Source of the DNA: a bacterium Scap17
GTDB taxonomy: Bacteria > Pseudomonadota > Gammaproteobacteria > Pseudomonadales > Halomonadaceae
Length of the DNA stretch: 64,000 nucleotides
Assembly (NCBI GenBank): GCA_013376735.1
Contig: VINJ01000001.1
Span: 3,844,001-3,908,000, forward strand
Direction of reading: 5' to 3'
Both the position numbers and the translations under genes were made by a program. Below, piece after piece: positions 1 through 10,305 of this stretch. The notes below the pieces were generated by a model, which worked only from the letters and a program-made list of their open reading frames with translations, was not told the origin of the DNA and made no database searches. The first letter of the stretch is position 1. Every line of letters starts with the position of its first letter.

Positions 1-1784
1 TGTGCCAGGGCGAGCTGGATGCCGCGCTGATCGACAATGACATCGACCAGCTGCGTCGTCTGGAAAGCGAGGTGGCCTGGCCTGCGGGTCTGCCGCAGAC
101 CGCCAGCCTGAGCGCGGTGCGTCAGGCGATCAGCGCGGCACAGCCGGAAGAGCCGACGGAGGCAGCGCAAGAGCAGGACGCGGTCGATGAAAGCCCTGCA
201 CAAGACACAGAGTCAGCTGACGCCTCCCGCGAGGGCGACGGCACTGCGCGCAAGGCGAGCCTGGACCTGGACGCACTGGACGCCGAACTGGCACGCCTGG
301 AAGCGGATCTCGATGCCGGCAAGCTCAAGCCAGCCAGTCGTCTGCATCGCTCACTGCGCGATCGTACCGAAGGCCAGCTCGACAATGCCCGCCAGACTCG
401 CCTGCGCCAGCTGGGCGCGCGTGTCGCGGAACTCCGTGACTGGCAGAACTTCGTCGCGGCGCCCAAGCGCGAGCAGCTGCTCGAGGCCATCACCACCCTG
501 AGCGAGCGCGATGACATCAGCGATGAGCAGCGCGACCGCCAGCACCAGCAGCTGATTCAGCAATGGCGCGAGCTGGGCGATGCGGCCGCCAGCCGCGATG
601 CCAGCCAGGCGTTCCGCACCGCCTCTGACGCCATCAAGCTGCGTCTGCGGGATTACCGCGAATCGCGCAAGCAGCTGCGTGAACACAATCTGGCCATGCG
701 CCAAGCGCTCTGCGAGCAGCTTGAATCGCTCAACGGTCACGCCATGGACGATGCCGACCCCGACTCCCTGCGCCAGATCCGCGATCGCGCCCGTGAGGAA
801 TGGCGTCGCCACACACCGGTGCCCGCAGGCCCCGGTCGCCAGCTGTCGCACCGCTTCGGTGAGGCGCTGACGGCACTGCAGGCGCTGATCGACAGCCGCG
901 CGGGTCAGATCGCCGCCGCCAAGCAGGTACTGGTCGACGCCGTCGAGGCGCTGGCCAATGAGGACTCGCCGGCACGCGCCCGCGCCGAACAGGCCAAGGC
1001 CCTGCAGAGTCGCTGGCGCGAGATGGGCCGCGCGCCCAAGGGCGAAGAACAACGCCTATGGGCCGCCTTCCGCGCGGCGTGCGACCGCATCTTCGCCGCG
1101 CGCGATCAGGACCGCGAAGACCGCGACAGCCGCGAGCAGGCACGCCTGGATCAGTGGCAGGCGTTGATCGAGCGCCTCGACAGCTGGGAGCCGGAGACGC
1201 TGGAAGACGCCGCCCTGCTCGATGACGCCTTGAAGGAAGCCGACACCCTCGGCCCGCTGCCGCGCGGCAAGCGGGGTGACGGCATGCGTCGTCGCTGGAC
1301 CGGCATTCTCAAGCGTCGCGAGCAGCGTCTGGACGAACTGCACGCCCTGCAATTGCGCGAGGAATGGCAGCAATGGCGTGACCTGCTCGAACAGCACGCC
1401 GTGGCGGATGCCAGCGCGCGCAACGGCGACGTGCAGGATGTCGCGCTGCCGAGCACCTCGGCCTTCGACGACAACAGCCGTCAGGCCAATGCGGCGCGCA
1501 ACCAGATGCGTCAGGCCCTGCCGAGCAACTGCAGCGCCGCCAACGAGCGCCTGGCCGAGCTGCGTGTCCACCTGGCCATTCTGTTCGAGGCCCCGCTGGG
1601 CAGCGAAGATGAGTCACGCCGCCTGACCGTGCAGGTCGCGCGCATCAACCAGCAGCTGGGTGAGCGCATGGAGCGTGAAGAAGAGCTGGATGAGGTGCTG
1701 GATGCGCTGCTCGCCAACGGTCCGCTGGACTGGGACGCCTGGCAGACCGAACTGCCGCGCTTCGATGCGCTGTTCAATCACTGA
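1..1784 (+). CDS. DUF349 domain-containing protein, 5' end truncated by the window edge
   Basis: The reading frame is open from base 3 with no stop, so the gene begins outside the window; 593 codons remain before the TGA. The sequence is rich in charged residues and predicted coiled-coil. It contains repeats of the DUF349 type, clearest around W-R-E-M-G-R-A-P-K-G-E-E-Q-R-L-W-A-A-F (bases about 1012-1070), with a second around Q-Q-W-R-E-L-G. Large cytoplasmic proteins with several DUF349 repeats are common in gammaproteobacteria; the molecular function is not established. An internal GTG at 72 could be mistaken for a start but is only a codon in the open frame. The next gene is convergent, with a shared terminator between them. 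Confidence 0.85.
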   Translation, partial: CQGELDAALIDNDIDQLRRLESEVAWPAGLPQTASLSAVRQAISAAQPEEPTEAAQEQDAVDESPAQDTESADASREGDGTARKASLDLDALDAELARLEADLDAGKLKPASRLHRSLRDRTEGQLDNARQTRLRQLGARVAELRDWQNFVAAPKREQLLEAITTLSERDDISDEQRDRQHQQLIQQWRELGDAAASRDASQAFRTASDAIKLRLRDYRESRKQLREHNLAMRQALCEQLESLNGHAMDDADPDSLRQIRDRAREEWRRHTPVPAGPGRQLSHRFGEALTALQALIDSRAGQIAAAKQVLVDAVEALANEDSPARARAEQAKALQSRWREMGRAPKGEEQRLWAAFRAACDRIFAARDQDREDRDSREQARLDQWQALIERLDSWEPETLEDAALLDDALKEADTLGPLPRGKRGDGMRRRWTGILKRREQRLDELHALQLREEWQQWRDLLEQHAVADASARNGDVQDVALPSTSAFDDNSRQANAARNQMRQALPSNCSAANERLAELRVHLAILFEAPLGSEDESRRLTVQVARINQQLGERMEREEELDEVLDALLANGPLDWDAWQTELPRFDALFNH

Positions 1785-1837
1785 GTCAGTGCTCTTGAGC
1801 TGGTGACGACGCGCTCGCAAGACTGAAGTCATGGCAA

Positions 1838-1876
1838 CGAAAAGCCCCCGCCTCGAGAGAGACGGGGGCTTTTTCA
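1838..1876. terminator. Bidirectional Rho-independent terminator
   Basis: A perfect GC-rich stem (AAGCCCCCG... / ...CGGGGGCTT) is flanked by A-rich sequence on the left and a T run on the right. It can end transcription of the DUF349 gene rightward and of phaB leftward. Confidence 0.85.
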
Positions 1877-1934
1877 TTCTCTTGCCAGAGGGGCCGGGTG
1901 CCAACCCTGCACTGGCTCACTCCAGCGCAGAGCA

Positions 1935-2681
1935 TCAGCCCATGAACTGGCCGCCATTGATGTCCAGGTTGGCACCGGTGATGAAGCCGGATTTCTCGTC
2001 GGCCAGGAAGGCGACCGCGCGTGCGATCTCATCCGGCTGGCCGTAGCGCTTGACCGGGATGGTCTCGCGGATCGATTCACGGATCTCTTCGGGGATCTTC
2101 ATGATCATGTCGGTGGCGATATAGCCCGGCGACAGGGTGTTGACGGTGATGCCCTTGGTCGCGGTTTCCTGCGCCAGGGCCATGGTCAGGCCATGCATGC
2201 CCGCCTTGGCAGCCGAGTAGTTGACCTGCCCGAACTGCCCCTTGCGGCCATTGATGGAGGAGATGTTCACGATGCGGCCGTACTTGTGCTCCAGCATGTC
2301 ATTGATGACGGCACGGCAGGTGTTGAAGACGCTGTCGAGGTTGCAGTTGATGACTTCGCGCCACTGCTCATAGCTCATCTTGCGCATGGAGGTATCACGC
2401 GTGATACCGGCGCAGTTGACCAGTACCGCGATCGGGCCGAAGCGCTCACGGATTTCGTTGACGCCTGCCTGACAGGCTTCGAAGTTGTCCAGCTCGATAC
2501 CGGACAGTGCGATGTTCTCGTACCCGGCAGCACGCTGTTCCGACAGCCACCCCTCTGCCTTTTCCTTGTTCCTGTAACCCGCAATTACCTGATACCCCTG
2601 GTTCGCCAGCTCGCGGCAGATAGCGGAACCAATGCCACCGGTACCACCGGTAACCCATGCGACGGGTGCTGTCTGTGTCAT
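1935..2681 (-). CDS. phaB: Acetoacetyl-CoA reductase (NADPH), SDR family
   Basis: The 248-residue protein is a short-chain dehydrogenase that would reduce acetoacetyl-CoA to (R)-3-hydroxybutyryl-CoA for polyhydroxyalkanoate synthesis in the cytosol. Visible features are the Rossmann motif TGGTGGIG (residues 11-18), NCAG (89-92), the catalytic Ser141, Tyr155 and Lys159 (YSAAK), and the family C-terminus DINGGQFMG. The ATG at 2681 has a GGGAG ribosome-binding site 9 bases upstream. The open frame continues to 2831 but the extra 50 residues are low-complexity and unlike the family. No phaA or phaC is adjacent. FabG is the main alternative, but the GITRD and NGRKGQFGQ segments match PhaB better. 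Confidence 0.9.
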   Translation of the reverse strand: MTQTAPVAWVTGGTGGIGSAICRELANQGYQVIAGYRNKEKAEGWLSEQRAAGYENIALSGIELDNFEACQAGVNEIRERFGPIAVLVNCAGITRDTSMRKMSYEQWREVINCNLDSVFNTCRAVINDMLEHKYGRIVNISSINGRKGQFGQVNYSAAKAGMHGLTMALAQETATKGITVNTLSPGYIATDMIMKIPEEIRESIRETIPVKRYGQPDEIARAVAFLADEKSGFITGANLDINGGQFMG

Positions 2682-3050
2682 CTTATTGCGTCTCCCTAAT
2701 CCTGGAACGTCCTGTGTCCTTGGCTTGGGCACAGCTTGGCGAATCTGCGGACACCCCGCCCTGAGAAAACGAGAATGCCTGCAACGACAACAATGACCCG
2801 TATCTCTAACAGCCTGATGACAATCGTGCACTCTGTGACGCCTGCCATCCGCCTGTGCGAGACGCGTCCTCCTCAGTATGGACAGGATGCAGAGGGAATG
2901 TATGTAGCAGATCTCTCACACAAGATGTCGATAATCGCTCGAGATGCGTAGATGGGTTGGTGACGACTCACCGGACACGAGATGTTTGCGTCAATTACGG
3001 GATAACGGTTGACGCAGCACTGTATATCCTTATACTACGCCCCACGTTGA
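2682..3050. other. Intergenic region between phaB and the initiator tRNA array
   Basis: About 370 bases of divergent upstream sequence. The right end carries the tRNA promoter described separately. The phaB promoter must lie here on the minus strand, but I cannot identify it with confidence. No credible ORF was seen. Confidence 0.6.
3009..3036 (+). promoter_or_regulatory. Sigma-70 promoter of the tRNA-fMet array
   Basis: TTGACG (3009-3014), a 16-base spacer and TATACT (3031-3036) form a strong promoter about 15 bases before the first tRNA. The following ACGCCCC is a GC-rich discriminator, as is usual for stringently controlled stable RNA promoters. Confidence 0.75.
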
Positions 3051-3127
<77 letters not shown>

Positions 3128-3180
3128 CTGACAAGTCGTTGCCTATCAAGGTAATTCCCGGTCAGACACCAACGTGATGT

Positions 3181-3257
<77 letters not shown>

Positions 3258-3300
3258 ACCTCTGATGCGTCAGAGTTGGAGCAAAGGCAGTAACCAGTAT

Positions 3301-3377
<77 letters not shown>

Positions 3378-3387
3378 AGAATTCGAA

Positions 3388-3416
3388 AGGCCTGATGCCA
3401 TGCATCAGGCCTTTTT
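3388..3416 (+). terminator. Rho-independent terminator of the tRNA array
   Basis: AGGCCTGATG and CATCAGGCCT form a 10-bp stem followed by five T residues, 10 bases after the third tRNA. Confidence 0.9.
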
Positions 3417-3535
3417 CGTATGCGTGACATTCCTGTGCGAGGATATCGCTGAGGCCAGCGCCCGGACCTCGCTTACCCCTTTCTCAACGCCCATCACCTT
3501 CACACTCATCGCGTCAGTCCCAAGGGAGTGCCTGC

Positions 3536-4015
3536 ATGCGCCACTGGCTGGTCAAGACCGAACCCGATGCCTTCTCGCTGGATGACCTGCGCCGCGAATC
3601 ACCGGCGCTCTGGGATGGCGTGCGCAACTATCAGGCGCGCAACTTCCTGCGTGAGATGCAGCTCGGTGATGTCGTGCTCATCCAGCACTCCAGCTGCAAG
3701 ATACCTGCGGTGGTCGGCCTGGCCGTCGTCAGCGAACTCGCCCTGCCCGACCCGACGGCCAGTGACCCCGAGCACAAGGGCTTCGACCCACGTCAGGTGG
3801 CGGATATCGATGCCGACAAGCCTCCGCGCTGGGTCGCCCCGCGCCTGAGCTACCTTCGCCCGCTGCGCACCTCCCTGCCCATCGCGCGCCTGAAGGCCCG
3901 GCCCGAGCTGGCGGACAGCCACCTGGTGCGCCGCGCACGCCTGTCCGTGATGCCGCTCAGCGAGAGCGAAGCCGCCTGCATCGCCAGCCTGGCCGACGAC
4001 ACCCTGCTGCCGTGA
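3536..4015 (+). CDS. EVE domain-containing protein
   Basis: This 159-residue protein fits the EVE (PUA-like) family, which includes thymocyte nuclear protein 1. Diagnostic features are the N-terminus HWLVKTEP and the segment WDGVRNYQARN (26-36), where the family has near-invariant residues. The EVE fold binds modified nucleobases in characterised members; the cellular role in bacteria is unsettled. The length is typical. Start: ATG with GGGAG about 10 bases upstream. The gene stands alone between the tRNA array and cnoX, with 134 bases before the next start. Confidence 0.88.
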   Translation: MRHWLVKTEPDAFSLDDLRRESPALWDGVRNYQARNFLREMQLGDVVLIQHSSCKIPAVVGLAVVSELALPDPTASDPEHKGFDPRQVADIDADKPPRWVAPRLSYLRPLRTSLPIARLKARPELADSHLVRRARLSVMPLSESEAACIASLADDTLLP

Positions 4016-4149
4016 ACCGACGCGCCCGGGGCGCTCGCGCGAGGAAGTGACCGGCAGCGCCTTGAACTCCACTGCGACGGGCCGCATCATCAGGCCAACC
4101 GGCTCGCGCGCGAGCCTTGAATCGCAGACAGAATTTCGGGGCATGCACC

Positions 4150-5115
4150 ATGATCATCGATCCCAATACCGGCCAGCCACTGACCGGCAATGACACCACC
4201 GCCGCCCAGCCACAAGGGGTGGTCGGCGGCGGTGCCGCCAGTGCGCCGCGCCAGGCAGAAGACGCCAACACCTACATCATCGATGTGGACATGAGCAATC
4301 TTCAGCAGGTGCTGGAAGCCTCACAGCAAGTGCCGGTACTGCTGGATTGCTGGTCGCCGCAGAGCGAGCATTGTCTCGTCCTGACACCGATTCTCGAGAA
4401 GCTGGCACGTGAATATGCGGGTGGCTTCATCCTGGCCAAGCTGAACGCCGAGGAGCAGCAGGACATCGCCGCCCAGCTGGGCGTGCGCTCGGTGCCGGAT
4501 GTCAAGCTGGTCATCCAGGGCGGTCTGGCAGGCAATTTCACCGGCGCACGCCCGGAAGCCGAGATTCGCCAGTTCCTCGAGCAGCACAAGGTCCAGCCGG
4601 CGGCCGGCGCAGGACCCAGCCTCACGGAGCAGGCGGCCACTGCGCTGGAAAGCGGCGATCTCGTCACCGCCAAGGCGCTGTATCAGCAACTGGCGCAGGA
4701 ATCCCCCGAGACACCGGAATACCGCATCCACCTCGCCTCGGTACTGGTCGCCGAAGGCAATGGTGAAGAGGCCCGTCAGCTGCTGGATTCCCTCAAGCCG
4801 GAAGACCGTGACGGTGCCCAGGCGCGAGGCGTACGCGCACGCATCGACTTCACCGCCGAGGCACCGTCTCCCGAAGAGGTGCAGGCGATGATCGAGCGGG
4901 ACGACAGCGAAGCCCGCTACCAGCGCGCCATGCGCGATCTGGCGGATGGCCACTACGAGCTGGCGCTGGATACCCTGATCAGCCTGGTGAAGACTGACCG
5001 CCAGTACGGCGATGATCTGGCACGCAAGACGCTGCTGCGCGTCTTCGACGCCCTTGGGGCGACCCATGAGCTGACGGTGCGCTTCCGTCGCCAACTGTTC
5101 GCTCTGATGTATTGA
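4150..5115 (+). CDS. cnoX: Thioredoxin-like co-chaperone/holdase CnoX (YbbN)
   Basis: This 321-residue protein has an N-terminal thioredoxin fold (about 40-150) followed by TPR-like helices (about 160-321). The active-site region reads WSPQSEHC (68-75). It has only one cysteine where thioredoxins have CxxC, as in E. coli CnoX/YbbN (SQHC type). The family binds unfolding proteins, protects them from overoxidation and hands them to GroEL or DnaK. The C-terminus (FRRQLFALMY) also matches the family. I chose the ATG at 4150 because GGGGC lies about 8 bases upstream; the frame is open to 4117. The stop codon lies inside a 17-base tandem repeat. Confidence 0.88.
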   Translation: MIIDPNTGQPLTGNDTTAAQPQGVVGGGAASAPRQAEDANTYIIDVDMSNLQQVLEASQQVPVLLDCWSPQSEHCLVLTPILEKLAREYAGGFILAKLNAEEQQDIAAQLGVRSVPDVKLVIQGGLAGNFTGARPEAEIRQFLEQHKVQPAAGAGPSLTEQAATALESGDLVTAKALYQQLAQESPETPEYRIHLASVLVAEGNGEEARQLLDSLKPEDRDGAQARGVRARIDFTAEAPSPEEVQAMIERDDSEARYQRAMRDLADGHYELALDTLISLVKTDRQYGDDLARKTLLRVFDALGATHELTVRFRRQLFALMY

Positions 5116-5180
5116 TTGTGCTGATGTACTGATCGTGCTGATGTACTGATCGTGCTGATGCGCTGATTGTACTTCTGATC
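5113..5180 (+). repeat. 17-base tandem repeat over the cnoX stop codon
   Basis: Units start at 5113, 5130 and 5147 (TGATYGTGCTGATGTAC-like), with a degenerate fourth unit at 5164. The first unit contains the cnoX TGA stop, and every unit begins with TGA. Because 17 is not a multiple of three, the units place stops in successive frames. Confidence 0.85.
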
Positions 5181-5210
5181 GGGCTAATGAGCTGAACACA
5201 TCACGCAGAC

Positions 5211-5250
5211 GACAAGGCCCCGCCTCCGGTCAAGGAAGCGGGGCCTTGTC
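5211..5250. terminator. Hairpin terminator after cnoX
   Basis: GACAAGGCCCCGC and GCGGGGCCTTGTC form a perfect 13-bp stem with a 14-base loop. The T run is poor, so termination efficiency is uncertain. It lies between cnoX and a converging small ORF. Confidence 0.7.
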
Positions 5251-5282
5251 ATTGAGGGCCCGCCGTCGCGCCGACTCAAGGA

Positions 5283-5564
5283 CTAACGACGGCTCCAGCC
5301 CTTGAGAAGCGAGGGGCGAGCACGCGATTCGCGCACACTGGGCGGAAAGTCCACCTCCAGTTCCTGGCCCGCAGACTTCACGGCGTCTGGCGCAGATGGG
5401 GTGGCAGATGACGCCGCGGATGCACGGCAGCGTGAAGATGGCGGCGATGAACGCGCCAGCCGCAGGCTCCCGCCCTGACAACACCATTCACGACAGGCCG
5501 TCACGCCTGCATCCCTGCTTGCTGGCCACCCCTGTCGCGGCGTCTCTGCCACCTCATGTCTCAT
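5283..5564 (-). CDS. Candidate Fur-regulated small protein of unknown function
   Basis: A 93-residue ORF starts at an ATG preceded by AGGAG with ideal 8-base spacing, and a Fur-box-like sequence lies about 60 bases upstream. The protein has four cysteines (a CREWCC segment near residues 24-29 and one at 46), a Ser/Ala/Pro-rich middle and a basic C-terminus ending KGWSRR. I do not recognise a family. It does not look like HemP, Bfd or FeoA. Support comes from the regulatory context rather than from similarity, so it could still be non-coding or a frameshifted relic. Confidence 0.4.
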   Translation of the reverse strand: MRHEVAETPRQGWPASRDAGVTACREWCCQGGSLRLARSSPPSSRCRASAASSATPSAPDAVKSAGQELEVDFPPSVRESRARPSLLKGWSRR

Positions 5565-5621
5565 CGTCGCATCTCCTGATGACAAGCCCCTCCCGATGAG
5601 TGGCCTGCCCTCAGAGTTGAC

Positions 5622-5640
5622 GATAATGATTCTCAATTCA
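5622..5640 (-). promoter_or_regulatory. Fur box
   Basis: GATAATGATTCTCAATTCA matches the 19-base Fur consensus at about 13 positions, with the first nine bases perfect. It lies between malY (leftward, ending at 5758) and the small leftward ORF, so it most likely controls the latter. Confidence 0.6.
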
Positions 5641-5757
5641 AGTTTGCGTTGAGCGATAGCTGCCAACGAAACGCCGCAGACTGACCCAGATCAACTCCGG
5701 CTCTGTCGACTCCCCTTCCTGGCCGCTTCGCTCGCCCCCTCGATCCCTTCGCCAACT

Positions 5758-6912
5758 TCAACCTTTCTGCAGGCGCTCATCCATCTGCTGCAGCGCCTGC
5801 TCCAGCTGGACGCGCGTGGTGGCGTAGTTCAGGCGAACGAAGCCCGGCCAACCGAAGTCTGCGCCATCCGACAGCGCGACATCACACTCCTCGAGCAGCG
5901 TCTGCTGCGGAGACTCCCCGAGCCCTGCCTTGCGCATATCCAACCAGGCCAGATAGGTGGCCTGCGGGCGCGACATGCTGACGCCGTCCCAGCGTGCCAC
6001 ATGGCTTTCCAGCAGATCGAGGTTGTCACGCAGCACGCCCAGCAACTCCTGACGCCACGGCTCACCCTCGCGCCACGCCGCTTCGGTCGCGGCCATGCCC
6101 AGCACATTGGTATCGGGCATCAAGCCATTGGCGGCGCCGGTGAAGCGTGCACGCAGCCCGGGATCGGTGATCACCGCGCAGGCGAACGTAAGCCCGGCGG
6201 TATTGAAGGTCTTGGAGGGCGCCCATAGGGTCACGCAGCGTGCCGCCAGTCGCTCGTTCAGGCTGGCCAGCGGGATATGGCGGGCCGTCGGGTCCACCAC
6301 CAGATCCGCATGCAGCTCATCGGAGACCACCAGCAGATCGTGACGCTCGACCAGCTCCGCCAGCGCCTCGAGCTCTTCCTCGCACCAGACGCGGCCGGTA
6401 GGATTGTGCGGGTGGCACCATAGCAGCAGCTCGGTCTCGGGTGTGATGGCCGCCTCCAGGGCCTCCAGGTCCAGACGCCAGGGGCCGCCTTGCGTCTCGG
6501 GCTCTGCCAGCGGCGCCATCTGCGCCAGTCGCCCGGTCTTCTGTGCCACCTTGAGGAAGGGCGGGTAGATCGGGGTCGTCGTGACCACGCCCGCGCCGGG
6601 AGAGGTCAACGCCAGGCTGGCCAGGTGCAAGGCCGGCACCACGCCCGGCAGCCAGACGATGGCATCACGCGGCACCTCCCAGCCATAATGCTCGCGACTC
6701 CAGTCACACAGGCTGTCATCGAGGCTCTCCGACGGCTTGGCATAGCCGTAGACCGGATGCGCCACTCGCTCGGCCAGCGCTCGTGTCACGGCGGGCGGGG
6801 CGCTGAAGTCCATGTCGGCAATCCAGAGGGGCATGACGTCCGAGGCGTAGCGATCCCACTTCTGGGAAGGGTACTGGCGTCGATCGAGCGGGGTGATGAA
6901 ATCGAATGGCAA
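5758..6912 (-). CDS. MalY/PatB-family PLP-dependent cystathionine beta-lyase (C-S lyase)
   Basis: This 384-residue aminotransferase-fold protein is predicted to cleave the C-S bond of cystathionine or related thioethers to pyruvate, ammonia and a thiol. It has HPHNPTGR (167-174), SDELHADL (197-204) and the PLP-binding lysine in APSKTFNTAG (Lys234). The N-terminus MPLWIADMDF is typical of MalY/PatB. The start codon is TTG: GGGAG lies 9-13 bases upstream, and no in-frame ATG precedes the conserved N-terminus. It is divergent from the unknown gene at 7033. Confidence 0.88.
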   Translation of the reverse strand: MPFDFITPLDRRQYPSQKWDRYASDVMPLWIADMDFSAPPAVTRALAERVAHPVYGYAKPSESLDDSLCDWSREHYGWEVPRDAIVWLPGVVPALHLASLALTSPGAGVVTTTPIYPPFLKVAQKTGRLAQMAPLAEPETQGGPWRLDLEALEAAITPETELLLWCHPHNPTGRVWCEEELEALAELVERHDLLVVSDELHADLVVDPTARHIPLASLNERLAARCVTLWAPSKTFNTAGLTFACAVITDPGLRARFTGAANGLMPDTNVLGMAATEAAWREGEPWRQELLGVLRDNLDLLESHVARWDGVSMSRPQATYLAWLDMRKAGLGESPQQTLLEECDVALSDGADFGWPGFVRLNYATTRVQLEQALQQMDERLQKG

Positions 6913-7032
6913 GATGGAGTCTCCCTGTGGCGGGCAAATTTGGCAGGCAACGCGAGCAGTGCGCTCGCCTCACACCGCCTTCTGGCGGCGAGAAGAATAC
7001 CTGTGGACCAACTACAGCATAAGGCTTTGTGC

Positions 7033-7458
7033 ATGTCTGAAGACACCTTTTACCCACAGGCCCAGCGCGGGCTGCCCGGTCTGTTGCACGCCTGGCTGAC
7101 CCATGGCCGTGGCGACAGCGAGCGCCTCGCCGTGCTGCTGGCTGATACCGCGCGCGTCGCGAGTCTTGGCCAACCCGCCAGCAATCCCGATGGCGAAACA
7201 CTGGAACAGTGGGCCGCCCAAGGCGGTGCGCCGCTGTGGGCGCCCAAGGCAGCGCTGTTCCTGTTGATGCAGATGCCGGCACGCCCGGTGCCGCAGGGGC
7301 CGGATGATGCCTGCGCCTGGGCCTACTGCTGGTTGCGCATGCGCGAACACGACAGTCCCGCGGCCGCCCTGATGGCGCTGCCGGAACACCTGCGTCAGCC
7401 GCTGGCCTGGCCCATCGAAGCCGCCTGGCAAGACCTGACGCACCAGCGGCTGATCTAG
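7033..7458 (+). CDS. Hypothetical protein, 141 aa
   Basis: I do not recognise this protein. It is soluble, rich in Ala, Leu, Pro and Trp, and has no signal peptide or membrane segment. The frame is open far upstream over the malY antisense strand, but ATG 7033 is the first plausible start outside malY and its promoter region. Codon use is GC-rich at third positions like its neighbours. The gene is followed by a hairpin terminator, so it is probably monocistronic and divergent from malY. Confidence 0.6.
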   Translation: MSEDTFYPQAQRGLPGLLHAWLTHGRGDSERLAVLLADTARVASLGQPASNPDGETLEQWAAQGGAPLWAPKAALFLLMQMPARPVPQGPDDACAWAYCWLRMREHDSPAAALMALPEHLRQPLAWPIEAAWQDLTHQRLI

Positions 7459-7480
7459 CCGCGCTCGATTGTCGAACGCT

Positions 7481-7514
7481 CGCAGCGCTGTTGGTGAGCA
7501 GCGCTGCGTTTCTC
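7481..7514 (+). terminator. Hairpin terminator after the 7033 gene
   Basis: CGCAGCGCTG and CAGCGCTGCG form a 10-bp perfect stem with an 8-base loop, followed by TTTCTCT. Confidence 0.75.
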
Positions 7515-7725
7515 TCGGCCCTCCTTCCTTCCCCCCCTCCTCGTATTTCCCTCCCTGCTGACCCTCTCTTGTCCGCTCTATATCCTTGTCCGCTCCCGCC
7601 CGTTCCTGTCCGCTGAGCTCTATCTCTGCCCGCACTCTCCTTGCAACTCCTTCTCCTTGCGGCTCCTACTCCTTGCCCCTGCGTCACTCCCTGGTCACAT
7701 CCTCTTCACTCCCGCTCCTCCCTGC
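7509..7725 (+). repeat. Long pyrimidine-rich tract with degenerate short repeats
   Basis: For about 215 bases the plus strand is overwhelmingly C and T. Recurring pieces include TTGTCCGCTC (twice, with a CTGTCCGCTG variant) and CTCCTTGC (three times around 7637-7680). Neighbouring open frames in this stretch are low-complexity by-products. The rest of the 7515-8030 spacer holds the uspA promoter region, where no clear boxes were found. Confidence 0.75.
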
Positions 7726-8030
7726 CACTGATGGCGATTCTGATGGTGCCCTCAAAGGACAGCTCGTCCCCCTCTCGGCATTGCTGGCAGCCATGGGTAG
7801 CAGTTTTCTCAACGAATATTGTCACCACCGACTAGTCGCGTTGCGGAAACCTGAGCCTCGTCAACGCGTAACTGACGCCATTTCGTTTAATCATCGTTTT
7901 GTGAAGCGATACACCCGATGGGATTTCTTGTGTGAGCGAGGAGTAAAGTTCTTTCAACCGCAACGAAACGGTAATTCAACAAGAATCCGCTGGCGCGACA
8001 CGACGACCAGCAAGCTTCAGGAGAAGCTCC

Positions 8031-8468
8031 ATGACCACCTCCCTGATTGTCGGACTGGATGGAACCCCGGGCGGCGACAGTGCCATTGCCTATGCCAAAC
8101 GCGTCGCCTCTCTGGTGGGCGCGGAAACCAGGATCATTCTCTGCTACGTGGTCGAATGGTCGCCCTACAGCTTCAACACGCCGGAGGAGAACGCCCAGCG
8201 TGCCAGCCGCCGCGAGAACGAGATCAAGCTGGCCCGCGAACGAGTACTGACGCCCGCCATCAGCGAGCTGGAAAAGGAGGGCTATCAGGTCGAGGGGCGT
8301 GTCCGCCACGGCGATGCCGCCGAGATTCTCAGCCTGCTGGCGCGTGAGGTGAATGCCGAGCAGATCATCGTCGGCCGCAAGGGGGAAAGCGTCCGCTCAC
8401 GCATCTTCGGCAGCGTCACTGCCCATCTGATTCAAGAGGCCTCGGTGCCCGTCACCATCGTTCCCTGA
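8031..8468 (+). CDS. Universal stress protein (UspA family)
   Basis: This 145-residue single-domain protein begins with the family strand SLIVGLDGT. It ends with [14 protein letters not shown] and ASVPVTIVP, which fit the G-2x-G-9x-G(S/T) ATP-binding signature of nucleotide-binding Usp proteins. Usp proteins are cytoplasmic stress-response factors, often dimeric. The start has AGGAG about 8 bases upstream. An 80-base gap separates it from the AGCS symporter, so co-transcription is possible but not shown. Confidence 0.92.
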   Translation: MTTSLIVGLDGTPGGDSAIAYAKRVASLVGAETRIILCYVVEWSPYSFNTPEENAQRASRRENEIKLARERVLTPAISELEKEGYQVEGRVRHGDAAEILSLLAREVNAEQIIVGRKGESVRSRIFGSVTAHLIQEASVPVTIVP

Positions 8469-8548
8469 GACAGGCGCCTCCCGCACCCGCCGCCTGCAGA
8501 GATTTGTACCCGACAATAACGACAATTCGCTTTTCGAGGTTACCTCTC

Positions 8549-10090
<1,542 letters not shown>

Positions 10091-10143
10091 TCCCCATCAC
10101 GCCCAGGCGGGCCTGACACACCGTCAGCCGCCGCATCACCCCA

Positions 10144-10172
10144 GGCCCCTGCCCATCGGCAGGGGCTTTTTC
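10144..10172 (+). terminator. Rho-independent terminator
   Basis: GCCCCTGCC and GGCAGGGGC form a 9-bp stem with a CATC-type tetraloop followed by TTTTT, 55 bases after the AGCS gene. Confidence 0.9.
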
Positions 10173-10305
10173 GTTGTCGATCATGCAATTCCGTGCATTG
10201 GACGGCTGAAACCACCCAAGTCGGATTGCCGCAACGCAGCGCAATGGGTAGGGTGTGGCGCTCACTGGCCACACTGGCCGGAACCCGTATCAACGAGGAC
10301 GTCTC

